DNA of 64,000 bases from Lysinibacillus xylanilyticus. GTDB lineage: Bacteria > Bacillota > Bacilli > Bacillales_A > Planococcaceae. Below are positions 1 through 8,133 of the stretch, piece after piece; within the stretch, counting starts at the first letter, position 1; every line of letters begins with the position of its first letter. Made by a program: the position numbers and the translations under genes. The stretch is from NCBI RefSeq assembly GCF_001708185.1, contig NZ_MDDN01000001.1:62001-126000 (forward strand), read 5' to 3'. The notes under the pieces were generated by a model. That model searched no databases. It was not told the DNA's origin and worked only from the letters and a program-made list of their open reading frames with translations.

Positions 1-98
1 TATTTTTTTTCGCTACCAAACATTTGTTTAAATGCATAGTCTACTTTCAAATCCATCAATTTCGTTAGCGGAATTCTACGTAAAGCCTTTTCACTCAC
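1..98 (-). CDS. Rpn-family PD-(D/E)XK nuclease / putative transposase, N-terminal fragment (cut by window edge)
   Basis: Only the first ~32 codons lie in the window. The visible N-terminus reads VSEKALRRIPLTKLMDLKVD followed by YAFKQMFGSEKK. The LMDLKVDYAFKQMFG stretch is the typical opening of the Rpn / PDDEXK-type recombination-promoting nuclease family (known family trait). The GTG start at 98 has GGGGTGAT about 8 nt upstream; an in-frame GTG at 107 lies inside that ribosome binding site and is less likely. A different subfamily member lies broken at 10.3-11.4 kb. Function is inferred from the N-terminal signature only. Confidence 0.7.
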   Translation of the reverse strand, partial: MSEKALRRIPLTKLMDLKVDYAFKQMFGSEKK

Positions 99-104
99 AA
101 CTAT

Positions 105-597
105 CACCCCATTCAATTAAAGTTCGGTCATACATCTTCATATTTTATATTATTTTAACATGCTTCAATTGTAGGACCAACTTCAAGAAATAAAAAACAA
201 GCCTTCTGTAGTTATTAAAAATAATTCTAATAGCCCTAATACATGACCATCGTTATCCATGTTAATACACAATGCTGCTGTTGAGGTATTATAGGAACGA
301 ATGGTATGTAATCCCTCTGCCGAAGAAACTGTAAAAGCTACCCATCTGTTCATGTAGATTCAAGAAACTAACTTCAGGTGGATATCCACGACAAGTACTT
401 TCAATAAAACTCCTTGTATTGAAGTTCTTCCTTTTTCTTTATAAGAGCATAAAAATAGACTCTGGCTATTCACCACAGTCCTAAAACGAAAGAGCTTGCA
501 ACTAACTTAAAATCGGCAACAGTCCTCTCTCAATCAACTAAAGGGCCAGCATAATAAGAAATGACAGCTCATATCTTCAGTATGGGAGGATGATTAT
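105..597. other. Intergenic region with a possible decayed coding remnant
   Basis: No convincing gene is seen. On the minus strand around 200-360 a frame without start or ribosome binding site stays open for about 50 codons (containing VSSAEGLHTIRSYN and INMDNDGHVLGLL), with an overlapping second frame upstream (STCRGYPPEVSFLN). This looks like a frameshifted remnant of an unidentified protein, but the reading is weak. The rest is AT-rich spacer. Confidence 0.3.
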
Positions 598-795
598 GTG
601 AAAGACCTATTAGAAAACGTATATCAATTATCTATAGCAGTCCTACTCATATGTTCTGTTATTTCCGTTAGACTTCTAAGAAATTTAAAGCGTGAAAGAA
701 AACTTTCTTCCTTTGAATATACAATGTATTTAATCATTCGAATTGCGATTTTTTTATGGTTAGCTAGTTTTCTACTTATTTCTTATGGTGCATAA
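598..795 (+). CDS. Small two-helix membrane protein, unknown function
   Basis: 65 residues starting at GTG 598, with GGGAGGA seven bases upstream. Two hydrophobic segments (about residues 11-24 and 43-62) are joined by a short basic stretch (RNLKRERK), as in a small hairpin membrane protein. I do not recognise the family. The next gene lies on the opposite strand, so it is probably monocistronic. The strong ribosome binding site and two clean membrane segments support it being real. Confidence 0.6.
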   Translation: MKDLLENVYQLSIAVLLICSVISVRLLRNLKRERKLSSFEYTMYLIIRIAIFLWLASFLLISYGA

Positions 796-801
796 TTTAC
801 T

Positions 802-893
802 TGATCATCTTATATGTTTGGTATATAAGTTGATTGGAGTGAAGGCTAAGAGCATCACGTCCTGTGATAACGCCTTCGTAACCAAAAAGTTGA
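802..893. repeat. Short copy of a dispersed inverted-repeat element
   Basis: The segment 843-883 is a perfect 41-base match, in opposite orientation, to 34740-34780 in the large composite repeat. It folds as an imperfect hairpin (GAAGGC / GCCTTC outer stem, ATCAC / GTGAT inner stem). Flanking sequence (TTGATTGGAGTG) is also shared with the 34.8 kb copy. Non-coding. Confidence 0.75.
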
Positions 894-932
894 ATTCTTT
901 ATTTACAAAAAAGCTACTACAAATATAAAAAA

Positions 933-965
933 TGTCGACAAAGTCTAAAAACGGCTTTGTCGACA
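933..965. other. Hairpin of 11-bp stem next to the cspA terminator
   Basis: TGTCGACAAAG and CTTTGTCGACA form a perfect 11-bp stem around an 11-base loop. It lies immediately beyond the csp terminator. It may be a second, back-up terminator or part of the adjacent repeat element. Confidence 0.5.
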
Positions 966-971
966 CTATAA

Positions 972-1001
972 AAGAGGCATCCTCATGTAAGGATGCCTCT
1001 T
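972..1001 (-). terminator. Intrinsic terminator of the first cold-shock gene
   Basis: AAGAGGCATCC and GGATGCCTCTT form a perfect 11-bp stem with an 8-base loop, 22 bases beyond the csp stop codon. The minus-strand tail TTTATAG is only moderately U-rich. Confidence 0.75.
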
Positions 1002-1023
1002 TATTATGGGTACATCATTAAAA

Positions 1024-1224
1024 TTAAAGTTTTACGATGTTTGTAGCTTGTGGTCCACGTGGGCCTTCTTCTACTGAGAATTCAACTTTTTGACCTTCTT
1101 CAAGTGTTTTGAAGCCGTCACCTTGGATAGCTGAGAAGTGAGCGAATACGTCGTTTCCGCCTTCTACTTCGATGAATCCAAAACCTTTTTCTGAGTTAAA
1201 CCATTTTACTGTACCTTGTGTCAT
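1024..1224 (-). CDS. Cold-shock protein, CspA family
   Basis: 66 residues, single OB-fold cold-shock domain that binds single-stranded nucleic acid as an RNA chaperone. Both RNA-binding motifs are present: KGFGFI (RNP1) and VFAHF (RNP2). The ATG at 1224 ([10 protein letters not shown]) was chosen because GGAGGTC lies just upstream and the family starts with M-x-x-G-x-VKWF; an upstream in-frame ATG would add a 20-residue non-homologous leader. A consensus promoter and a 17-bp hairpin lie in the long 5' leader. A second csp gene lies beyond fhs. Confidence 0.95.
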   Translation of the reverse strand: MTQGTVKWFNSEKGFGFIEVEGGNDVFAHFSAIQGDGFKTLEEGQKVEFSVEEGPRGPQATNIVKL

Positions 1225-1277
1225 TTTAATGACCTCCATTAATTGTATTAAATAAATATCATTTTTACAAGAAAAAA

Positions 1278-1337
1278 AATTCACATATTACAAAAAGCAT
1301 CTAATAAAACACGATTACTCTTTGTAATATGTGAATT
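1278..1337 (-). promoter_or_regulatory. Large 17-bp hairpin in the csp 5' untranslated leader
   Basis: Bases 1278-1294 (AATTCACATATTACAAA) and 1321-1337 are perfect reverse complements around a 26-base loop. From the promoter at 1372-1400 the predicted transcript starts near 1365, so the hairpin sits inside a ~140-nt leader, about 55 nt before the start codon. Long structured leaders are known for cspA-type mRNAs and respond to temperature; this particular hairpin being a thermosensor is an inference. It lacks a U-tract, so it is not an obvious terminator. Confidence 0.6.
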
Positions 1338-1371
1338 CATTGTTTTCTTTGTAAACGATTTTATTACATTT

Positions 1372-1400
1372 ATTATATAATGCAAAATCGTAAATGTCTA
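1372..1400 (-). promoter_or_regulatory. Sigma-A-type promoter of the first csp gene
   Basis: Minus-strand -35 TAGACA (1400-1395), 17-bp spacer, -10 TATAAT (1377-1372). Predicted transcription start near 1365. Confidence 0.7.
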
Positions 1401-1464
1401 GTGCAAAAGTGAAATTTCTTCAAAATAATGTGTTCCAGTGGGAGAATTCTGCTAAAATAAGCTA

Positions 1465-1499
1465 AAAGCTGCCCTTTCTCAGATAAAAAGAGCAGCTTT
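1465..1499 (-). terminator. Terminator of fhs
   Basis: AAAGCTGC / GCAGCTTT stem extended by CTTT / AAAG across single-base mismatches, located 54 bases beyond the fhs stop codon. Confidence 0.65.
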
Positions 1500-1552
1500 C
1501 GTACATTTATTTTCAATATCTTCTATTAATTAATGATAAATTCAAACTCTAT

Positions 1553-3232
1553 TTAGAACAATCCTACCGCATGTCCTTCATGATCAACATCCATACGCAA
1601 TGCTGCTGGTGCTTTTGGTAAACCTGGCATCGTCATAATGTCACCAGTTAAGCAAACTAAGAAGCCGGCACCTAGTTTTGGAATGACTTCACGGATTGTG
1701 ATTGTAAATCCTTCTGGACGACCAAGTAAACTTGGTTGGTCAGATAACGAATATTGCGTTTTGGCCATACAAATCGGCATAGAGTCCCAGCCGAATTTTT
1801 CGATTTGAGCGATTTGCTTTTTCGCTTGGTCGGTAAATTGAACATCTTTCCCACCATACACTTTTTGCACGATCGTACGTACCTTTTCTTCAATGGATTC
1901 TGTTACTTCATATAATGGTAAGAAATTATTTTCTTCCTCAAGTACAGTTAGCACCTGTTCTGCTAGGGCTAGGCCACCTTTTCCGCCTTCTTCCCAGACA
2001 TTTGTTCGAGCAATACGTACATGTTTCTCTTGACACCAGTTTAATACCGCTTCAAGTTCAGCCTCTGTATCTGTAATAAAGCGATTTAACGCGATAATTG
2101 GTTCAACCCCAAATGTACGAACTGTTTCAACGTGCTTCTCTAGGTTTTCAATTCCTTGTAAAAGTGCATCTACATTTTCGCCAACTAGTGCTGTTTTCGC
2201 TACACCGCCATGCATTTTTAACGCACGAATTGTTGCGACGATCACAACTGCACTAGGTTTAAAGCCTGCTTTGCGAGCTTTAATGTTCATAAATTTTTCA
2301 GCACCTAAATCTGAACCAAAGCCCGCTTCTGTCACAACGATATCCGCTAGCTTACGAGCCGTTTGTGTCGCCATTATGGAGTTACAGCCGTGTGCGATAT
2401 TGGCAAATGGTCCACCGTGAATAATAGCAGGCGTCCCTTCAAGTGTTTGTACTAAATTTGGTTTAAAGGCATCTTTTAATAATAATGTTAATGCCCCTTC
2501 TACTTGAAGATCACGTACGAATACAGGCTCACGATCAAATGTATAACCGAACACAATGTTTGCTATACGTTCACGTAAATCATCCATGCTTGTCGCTAAA
2601 CAGAAGACTGCCATTATTTCTGATGCAACGGTAATGTCAAAGCCGTCCTCGCGTGGCATCCCTTGCACAGGACCACCGAGACCGACAACTACTTTACGAA
2701 GAGCACGATCATTTAAATCCATTACACGCTTCCAAATAATACGACGAGGGTCAATGTTTAAAGCATTTCCTTGGTGGATATGATTATCAATAAAGGCTGA
2801 TAATGCATTATTCGCCGTCGTAATTGCATGAAGATCTCCAGTGAAATGCAAATTAATATCTTCCATTGGTACAACTTGTGCATATCCACCACCAGTTGCG
2901 CCACCTTTTACACCCATTACAGGACCGAGTGACGGCTCACGTAAAGCTACAACAACATTTTTATTACATTGATGAAGTGCATCAGCAAGTCCAACAGTTA
3001 CAGTTGATTTCCCTTCACCTGCTGGAGTTGGGCTAATGGCTGTTACTAAAACAACCTTCGCATCATCACCACGTGCTGTTATTTTTGAAGGATCAATTTT
3101 CGCTTTGTAGCGACCATACTGTTCAAGTGCATCCTCTGAAATACCTGCAGCTTTTGCAATTTCAGTAATAGGCTTCATAACCGCCTGACTAGCAATTTCT
3201 AAATCTGTTAACGGTTGATTTTTCGTTGTCAT
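1553..3232 (-). CDS. fhs: Formate--tetrahydrofolate ligase
   Basis: 559 residues, the full family length. It makes 10-formyl-tetrahydrofolate from formate, THF and ATP in cytosolic one-carbon metabolism. The ATP-binding loop TPAGEGKST is at residues 69-77, and the family-typical [15 protein letters not shown] and [15 protein letters not shown] stretches are intact. Start ATG 3232 (MTTKNQ) has AGTAGGT upstream. It stands alone between two cold-shock genes rather than in a folate operon. Identification is secure. Confidence 0.97.
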   Translation of the reverse strand: MTTKNQPLTDLEIASQAVMKPITEIAKAAGISEDALEQYGRYKAKIDPSKITARGDDAKVVLVTAISPTPAGEGKSTVTVGLADALHQCNKNVVVALREPSLGPVMGVKGGATGGGYAQVVPMEDINLHFTGDLHAITTANNALSAFIDNHIHQGNALNIDPRRIIWKRVMDLNDRALRKVVVGLGGPVQGMPREDGFDITVASEIMAVFCLATSMDDLRERIANIVFGYTFDREPVFVRDLQVEGALTLLLKDAFKPNLVQTLEGTPAIIHGGPFANIAHGCNSIMATQTARKLADIVVTEAGFGSDLGAEKFMNIKARKAGFKPSAVVIVATIRALKMHGGVAKTALVGENVDALLQGIENLEKHVETVRTFGVEPIIALNRFITDTEAELEAVLNWCQEKHVRIARTNVWEEGGKGGLALAEQVLTVLEEENNFLPLYEVTESIEEKVRTIVQKVYGGKDVQFTDQAKKQIAQIEKFGWDSMPICMAKTQYSLSDQPSLLGRPEGFTITIREVIPKLGAGFLVCLTGDIMTMPGLPKAPAALRMDVDHEGHAVGLF

Positions 3233-3324
3233 ATGGCATACCTACTTTCTATGTTGTTAAATTCCATTATAGACTTTATTGTACAAGAAATCATAATTAG
3301 TTATACAAGCATTTCGACAATCAA

Positions 3325-3353
3325 TTGACAACTTTGCTCAATTCATGTATGTT
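3325..3353 (+). promoter_or_regulatory. Promoter of the second csp gene
   Basis: TTGACA at 3325-3330, 17-bp spacer, TATGTT at 3348-3353 with an upstream TG (extended -10). Leader of about 85 nt to the start codon. Confidence 0.7.
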
Positions 3354-3444
3354 CTAAGTGAAAATGCATTTTTTCACATTTTCTCAATTATATCACGACT
3401 TGATTGATGGGTTTTACATTCAAGCGCAATGGAGGCGAATGCTT

Positions 3445-3645
3445 ATGCAGCAAGGAATCGTAAAGTGGTTCAATAATGAAAAAGGTTATGGCTTTATTGA
3501 ATGTGATGATGGAGAAGATGTATTTGTACATTTTACGGGGATCCAAGAGGAAGGCTTCCGTACACTTGATGAAGGTCAAAAGGTAACATTTGATGTAGTG
3601 GAAGGAAATCGTGGACCACAGGCGTCAAATGTTGTGAAATTATAA
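3445..3645 (+). CDS. Cold-shock protein, CspA family (second copy)
   Basis: 66-residue cold-shock domain protein with KGYGFI and VFVHF RNA-binding motifs, like the csp gene at 1.0 kb but with several substitutions (for example [17 protein letters not shown]). Two ATGs are available; 3445 (MQQGIVKWF) matches the family length and lies 9 bases after GGAGG, whereas the ATG at 3439 is only 3 bases from it. Own promoter and a strong terminator make it monocistronic. Confidence 0.95.
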   Translation: MQQGIVKWFNNEKGYGFIECDDGEDVFVHFTGIQEEGFRTLDEGQKVTFDVVEGNRGPQASNVVKL

Positions 3646-3650
3646 GCGTA

Positions 3651-3686
3651 AAGGAGCTGTTCGATTGTTGAACAGCTCCTTTTTTA
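3651..3686 (+). terminator. Terminator of the second csp gene
   Basis: AAGGAGCTGTTC / GAACAGCTCCTT perfect 12-bp stem followed by a T run. Confidence 0.92.
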
Positions 3687-3720
3687 ATGTTGGATGTTTT
3701 GTTATCTATTGACTTCTACT

Positions 3721-4506
3721 TCAACGATTGATCCAATAAAAAGCTCCTGGAAATACTAATGTTTCTTTCATTTTATGAGGATCTTGAAGCGTCACCCCAA
3801 ATGGTCCCTCACTTAAATGACCAAGTGTCATCGCTGTTGCAGCATCTTTTTCATAAAAATCTAAACGAATATTCGGAAAGCGCAAGGACATATACTGTGA
3901 ATGTTGCTCAGGCTCTGGTAATTGCAATACCTCCTGCCATAATTTCACGGTAGCTCGCACATCCTTTACATAAAATTGCACCGATTCCATTGTGATCGAT
4001 TGTTTTGGATGGATTGCTCCACTTGCCTGTAATTGTGCAAAACGGTCCTCATCATCAGCAGCCCACTCGATTAAAAAAGGAAAATCAATTGCCTGCCCTG
4101 ACTTCCCAAAATGCAATAGCTTCCATTCTACGACGGAGCCATCTGGTCTTGTTCGACTGCAAGCATCAGGACCATACACCTCAAAACCAAGTGCACGCAA
4201 ACGTTGTCCCTCTTCTTCAATATTTTTTGTACGTAGTGCAATTCGTGAAAATCCATAATGCTCCTGCGCTCGCTTAAACGTATAGTGTAGGGAATAAGGC
4301 AATTTCGCTGCATTTTCAAATAAATGACGATCATAAATAGCTATTTGCTCAATATAGTTTAATCCAAAGTAGCTTAGCGCATTATATGTCCCCCACATTG
4401 TGTGTTGACCGCCGTTAACTGTATGGATATTACGTTTGTTTAAAAAAACCTTTGCATTGTCTGGTGATGGAACTTGATGAACTAGATGGTCAAAATATAA
4501 AGTCAT
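3721..4506 (-). CDS. VOC-superfamily (glyoxalase-like) protein
   Basis: 261 residues. The N-terminus MTLYFDHLVHQVPSPD followed by a paired beta-alpha-beta pattern resembles the glyoxalase-like (Glyoxalase_3) branch of the vicinal-oxygen-chelate fold. These are metal-dependent lyases or dioxygenases, or metal-free relatives, so the substrate cannot be told from sequence. Start ATG 4506 sits after a GGGGGG tract; an upstream GTG extension is out of line with the family. Monocistronic by spacing. Confidence 0.75.
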   Translation of the reverse strand: MTLYFDHLVHQVPSPDNAKVFLNKRNIHTVNGGQHTMWGTYNALSYFGLNYIEQIAIYDRHLFENAAKLPYSLHYTFKRAQEHYGFSRIALRTKNIEEEGQRLRALGFEVYGPDACSRTRPDGSVVEWKLLHFGKSGQAIDFPFLIEWAADDEDRFAQLQASGAIHPKQSITMESVQFYVKDVRATVKLWQEVLQLPEPEQHSQYMSLRFPNIRLDFYEKDAATAMTLGHLSEGPFGVTLQDPHKMKETLVFPGAFYWINR

Positions 4507-4627
4507 GACTACCCCCCTTTTTTCTCCCACTATTATATACTTTACCTGTTAGTTTTGTTGGTTTAAAATAAAATTAAGAATATTCAATTTGTTAAGAAGT
4601 TGCTATATTTTATGCTAACTATTTCAA

Positions 4628-4663
4628 GATGCTCAGTAAGGAAATTACTATTTACTGAGCATC
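4628..4663. promoter_or_regulatory. Perfect 12-bp inverted repeat upstream of the flavin reductase
   Basis: GATGCTCAGTAA and TTACTGAGCATC flank a 12-base spacer, about 70 bases before the flavin reductase start and 120 bases upstream of the divergent VOC gene. No T tract follows on either strand and no gene ends here, so an operator is more likely than a terminator. The binding protein is unknown. Confidence 0.45.
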
Positions 4664-4732
4664 AAAGAAAAAAGTTTTTCATTTTAGGTAAATCGATGTT
4701 ATATTCACATAAAATAACAAGAGGTGATTAGA

Positions 4733-5221
4733 ATGACAGACAAAGTAGCTGCTTTTAAACTAGCATTGGGTAATTATCCAACAGGCGTTACGGTTGTCAC
4801 AGCTTGTAATGACGCTGATGAACCTATTGGCTTAACTGTCAATTCCTTTGCGTCAGTTTCCATAGATCCACTGCTTATTTTATGGTCGCTCGACAAAAAA
4901 TCACAGCTTCATCCATATTTTACAGCAGCTGAAAAGTTCGCTGTGAATATTTTAGCGAGCAATCAAGAACATTTATGTACACTATTCTCAAGTAAAATCC
5001 CAGATCGTTTTGCTCAGGCACAGTGGTCAACTTCCGTTCACGGTCTACCGATTTTACACGATACTGTGGCCACTTTACAATGCACAACCTTTCGACAAAT
5101 CGATGCAGGAGACCATACGATATTTATTGGCCAGGTCCTAGCAATTGATCATGCACAAAAGGAGCCTCTACTCTATCATCGTAGACATATTGGGGAAATC
5201 CCTAAAAGTTTTTATAGCTAA
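4733..5221 (+). CDS. Flavin reductase-like FMN-binding protein
   Basis: 162 residues of the DIM6/NTAB (HpaC-type) split-barrel flavin reductase family. The family hallmark GNYPTGVTVVTA is near the N-terminus and GLTVNSFASVSIDPPL-like sequence (here DPLLILW) follows. Such proteins supply reduced FMN/FAD to a partner monooxygenase; no monooxygenase is adjacent, so the partner is unknown. Start ATG 4733 lies after GAGGTGATTA; the upstream in-frame GTG (4724) lies within that ribosome binding site. Confidence 0.85.
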   Translation: MTDKVAAFKLALGNYPTGVTVVTACNDADEPIGLTVNSFASVSIDPLLILWSLDKKSQLHPYFTAAEKFAVNILASNQEHLCTLFSSKIPDRFAQAQWSTSVHGLPILHDTVATLQCTTFRQIDAGDHTIFIGQVLAIDHAQKEPLLYHRRHIGEIPKSFYS

Positions 5222-5501
5222 GATACTATCTTCATAAGCAATTAGAATTGACTACATCCGAAAACAGGCTGGTTCATCGTGATCCATCCTGTTTTTTGTA
5301 AGAAGATTGAGCCATATTCTGAAACGCTATTAACGTCAATGTCTTAAAAGAAGATTGTTCAATTTTAACGGAAATCCAGCACAGCAGAACCTCTAAATCC
5401 AGCACCTTTGGCTTTCTAAAAAAAAGCCACAAATAAGCAAAGAAAATAATCCCTGCTTTCTTTGTGACTTTCAAATATCTAGCCAACTATCATCCTATTA
5501 T

Positions 5502-5657
5502 TTACTTTTTCTGTGGAAATCTCTGCTTTTCGAGTCTGTTAATCTGAACAATGACACCGTCTTGAATCGTAATGTTCACTTCTCCATATTCTAAATTCTG
5601 AATGGCCTTTGCAATTGCCTCTAGCTTTTTGTCATCGATCTTTGCCTGTTGAGTCAT
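5502..5657 (-). CDS. yezD: YezD family small protein (DUF2292)
   Basis: 51 residues. It contains the DUF2292 core LEYGEVNITIQDGVIVQINR, matching the family pattern of a short beta-hairpin after an acidic helix. Members occur with sulfur-assimilation genes; biochemical role is not established. ATG 5657 has AGAAGGGG upstream. It is the only gene downstream of an S-box riboswitch and a strong sigma-A promoter, so its level should rise when S-adenosylmethionine is low. Confidence 0.85.
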   Translation of the reverse strand: MTQQAKIDDKKLEAIAKAIQNLEYGEVNITIQDGVIVQINRLEKQRFPQKK

Positions 5658-5727
5658 CCGATACACCCCTTCTTTTTACATACTTTTTGTACATAAGAGG
5701 CCAACGCATCAAATTGATTTATAGCCC

Positions 5728-5823
5728 CCTTATCTCTCAGATAGCCCTGTTGGATTTGGCACCTACACTATTGGTTGCCGAGGCTTCATAGGGCCAAGTC
5801 CCTCCACCTCTCTCGATAAGAGT
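5728..5823 (-). promoter_or_regulatory. SAM-I (S-box) riboswitch controlling yezD
   Basis: Minus-strand RNA shows the S-box hallmarks in order: P1 5' arm CTTATCGAGAG, GAGGTGGAGGGACTTGGCCC, then GAAGCCTCGGCAACC, and the P1 3' arm GAGAGATAAG closing the aptamer. It binds S-adenosylmethionine. The expression platform lies at 5658-5728; a classical U-tailed terminator is not obvious there, and GCCTCTTAT could pair either with the P1 3' arm or toward the AGAAGGGG ribosome binding site, so translational control is possible. Confidence 0.92.
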
Positions 5824-5842
5824 ATTATGTTTCTTGGGAATA

Positions 5843-5871
5843 ATTCTATAATTCAGAAAAACTATTGTCAA
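5843..5871 (-). promoter_or_regulatory. Promoter of the S-box/yezD transcript
   Basis: Minus-strand TTGACA (5871-5866), 17-bp spacer, TAGAAT (5848-5843). Start predicted near 5836, just before the riboswitch. Confidence 0.75.
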
Positions 5872-6119
5872 CATAAACATTACAAATCCTAGTCGAATAC
5901 TTTGTAATTAAGTAAAAAGGATTACGTAAAGTTCGAATATTTTAGTGAAGACGTTTATTTTCCTTGAAGCTAACCATACACAAGTTATTTTATTCCGTAT
6001 TAAAAGCCAGTATTACTCCCACCATTCACTTATTACAGAATGAAATGCATTTTCAGAAAACCTAACGCATACAACTACTTTTTAAATATTCACTAAATAG
6101 TAATTTAAACAAAACAAAA

Positions 6120-6155
6120 AAAACTGTGCAGATCACTTTTTCTCTACACAGTTTT
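6120..6155 (-). terminator. Terminator of the CoaB-like gene
   Basis: AAAACTGTG / CACAGTTTT stem with an A-rich flank that reads as a U tract on the minus strand. Confidence 0.75.
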
Positions 6156-6159
6156 CACT

Positions 6160-6834
6160 TTACATATTTTGTAAAAAATCTATTAATGCTTTCGCTGTTT
6201 GTTGCTTGCCCATTACCTTTGTTGGTTCGCCTTTAGCCGGTACAATCCAATGTGGCTCATCTCCACCATATAATGACTGCGAGCTATTTGCTACCATAAA
6301 CTGAGCGTTAGCCGATTCCATCCGTAGACGTGCGCGGGATAGTAAAAATTCCTCATCATCTGTTGCCTCGAGCTTAAAGCCCACTAAAGTAACATTCGGT
6401 TGCCACTCTTTTATCTGACCTAATACTTTAGGTGCCTTTTTAAAGTGAATGATAGGTGGCTCGTCAGATGGCATTTTACCTGCTTCCTCCATTAAATTTC
6501 CGGATTGGTCATATACTTTGTCAATGAGCCAATCTGAACCAGCTGCCGCCATAATAACGATATCCACCTGTTCTTGTTGAACAGCGTGTCGAACTTTCTC
6601 GCCTAAATCCTCTATACCTTCAAATCGAATGGTACGCATTTTATCTTTGTTTGTCGGAAGTTGTGCGAAATAACCATGCAAATATAAGACGTTAGCTCCA
6701 GCCGCTAGTGCCGCCTCAGCTAAATAACAGCCCATCGAGCCTTTTGACAAATTCGTATGCCCTCGCACACGATCCCATTTTTCAAGCGTTCCCCCACTTG
6801 TAATGAGTACGGTCTTACCTCGTAATGTCCCCAT
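6160..6834 (-). CDS. Stand-alone phosphopantothenate--cysteine ligase (CoaB)-type domain protein
   Basis: 224 residues covering only the CoaB half of the usual CoaBC (Dfp) fusion. Visible are the nucleotide-binding opening KTVLITSGGTLEKWD, the AAAGSDW motif at the place of the CoaB AAVSDF motif, and KKAPKVL with the lysines expected near the active site. CoaB condenses phosphopantothenate with cysteine in coenzyme A synthesis. The missing CoaC part means either a complete coaBC exists elsewhere or this is a divergent paralogue. A type II pantothenate kinase is encoded at 20.2 kb. Confidence 0.8.
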   Translation of the reverse strand: MGTLRGKTVLITSGGTLEKWDRVRGHTNLSKGSMGCYLAEAALAAGANVLYLHGYFAQLPTNKDKMRTIRFEGIEDLGEKVRHAVQQEQVDIVIMAAAGSDWLIDKVYDQSGNLMEEAGKMPSDEPPIIHFKKAPKVLGQIKEWQPNVTLVGFKLEATDDEEFLLSRARLRMESANAQFMVANSSQSLYGGDEPHWIVPAKGEPTKVMGKQQTAKALIDFLQNM

Positions 6835-6859
6835 ACACTCACCTTTTTCTAATCAATTT

Positions 6860-6950
6860 CGCCTGGCATAATTGCCGCTGACGCTTCGCTTTCTCGCAGA
6901 AAACATGTGTAGCTGACGCTTTGCTTCCGCTACAAAAAACATCTGTTGAA
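6860..6950. repeat. Two tandem copies of the GCTGACGCTTCGCTTTC repeat
   Basis: Units begin CGCTGACGCTTCGCTTTC and AGCTGACGCTTTGCTTCC, about 36 bp apart, each ending in an ACAT tract. The same unit recurs at 21.2, 34.4-34.7, 37.2 and 38.3 kb. It starts next to GGCATAATTG, the end sequence of the insert at 10.8 kb. Confidence 0.75.
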
Positions 6951-7055
6951 TGAAGATAAATATACAAATACTATTTTAACGTAATGCTATGTTAAGCTTC
7001 AATGTTGTTTTTATAGGGCATATTGCTCTTCTCTATAAGTTAGCTCAAAATTTTT

Positions 7056-7118
7056 GGATCATCACCATAACATGTAGTTGATTTCCGTTCCGACTGGGTA
7101 CAACTTTCGGTGATGAGC
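7056..7118. repeat. Compact copy of the TCATCACC...GGTGATGA element
   Basis: 63 bases beginning GGATCATCACCATAAC and ending GGTGATGAGC, with TGATTTCCGTTCCGACTGGG inside. The same ends and the same 20-base core occur at 34347-34888. TCATCACC and GGTGATGA are inverted terminal repeats. It may also act as a hairpin beyond the LysR gene. Confidence 0.75.
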
Positions 7119-7123
7119 TAAAA

Positions 7124-7999
7124 TTATTCCATATTTTGTTCTTTCAACCAGGTTTTTAATATTTCCGCAAATTTTTTAGTCACTGGTGATGCCTGGTGTT
7201 TCATTGCTATTCCAATTGTACGATAGCCACCTTGTTTTAAAGGTATAGCTTTTATCGTAGTAGGCAAGTTATTCGTAACTAATTTCGGTAAAATACTAAT
7301 GCCAAGCTGGTGAGATATCATCGAAATTATCCCTACCTCTTCTGATAGTTCAAAACGAATATTTGGCTTTACGTGATATTGCTCTAAAAGTACTTTTACA
7401 TCATTTGTCCCTTTATAAGAAGTCATGATAAATGGCATGTCTTCTAGTTCCACTATATCAATTTCTGTTTTATCATAAAGTAGACTTTTATCGGAGACAA
7501 TACACAACAATGGATCCTGCTGGAGTTCGATATATTGAAATTGCCCAGACTTTTGACCATTTAAAAATCCAGCATCAACCTCCCCACTCAGAAGCCATTG
7601 TTCAATTTCATAATAGTCTCCCTCTCGCAATTCGACTTGTATGCCAGGAAATTGATTGTCCATAATACGAACAATTTCAGGCATCCAGTTTGAGGAAATA
7701 CTTGAAATAACGCCAATTCGCACTTTTCCACGAGTAACACCAAGTATGTGTGCAGCTTCCTGTTGTAGTAATTCCTCTGCATCAAGGACATGTCTCATTG
7801 CTCTTAACATTGTATCCCCTTCGCTCGTTAACGTGACACCCGCGCGGCTTCTATGAATGAGTGCAAAGCCGAACTCCTTTTCTAAACTCGAAACAGCATG
7901 GCTTACAGCGGATTGAGTTAAACCTAAAGCATCTGCTGCTTTTGTAAAGCTTGCTACCTCAGCCACTTTATTCAAAATCTCATATTTCACTAAACTCAT
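7124..7999 (-). CDS. LysR-family transcriptional regulator
   Basis: 291 residues with an N-terminal winged helix (VASFTKAADALGLTQSAVSH, residues about 14-33) and a C-terminal effector domain of the periplasmic-binding type. Start ATG 7999 (MSLVKYEIL) follows GAGGGACAG; an upstream ATG would add seven residues. It is divergent from an EamA transporter 134 bases away, the classic arrangement in which a LysR protein controls its neighbour and itself. Effector unknown. Confidence 0.9.
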   Translation of the reverse strand: MSLVKYEILNKVAEVASFTKAADALGLTQSAVSHAVSSLEKEFGFALIHRSRAGVTLTSEGDTMLRAMRHVLDAEELLQQEAAHILGVTRGKVRIGVISSISSNWMPEIVRIMDNQFPGIQVELREGDYYEIEQWLLSGEVDAGFLNGQKSGQFQYIELQQDPLLCIVSDKSLLYDKTEIDIVELEDMPFIMTSYKGTNDVKVLLEQYHVKPNIRFELSEEVGIISMISHQLGISILPKLVTNNLPTTIKAIPLKQGGYRTIGIAMKHQASPVTKKFAEILKTWLKEQNME

Positions 8000-8133
8000 T
8001 GTCTGTCCCTCTATATACATGAATTTTTTTAATACTAATCATTATAAACATTCGTTTTACTAATCACAATACAAGATATATAGTAATTTTTAGAATGAAA
8101 ACTGTTTTAGTACACAGATTGTAGGTGAGCACA

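Noticed and set aside
5274-5486. 70-codon minus-strand open frame downstream of the flavin reductase
   Set aside because: No ribosome binding site, unusual composition and no recognised motif; it lies between two convergent units and looks like chance.
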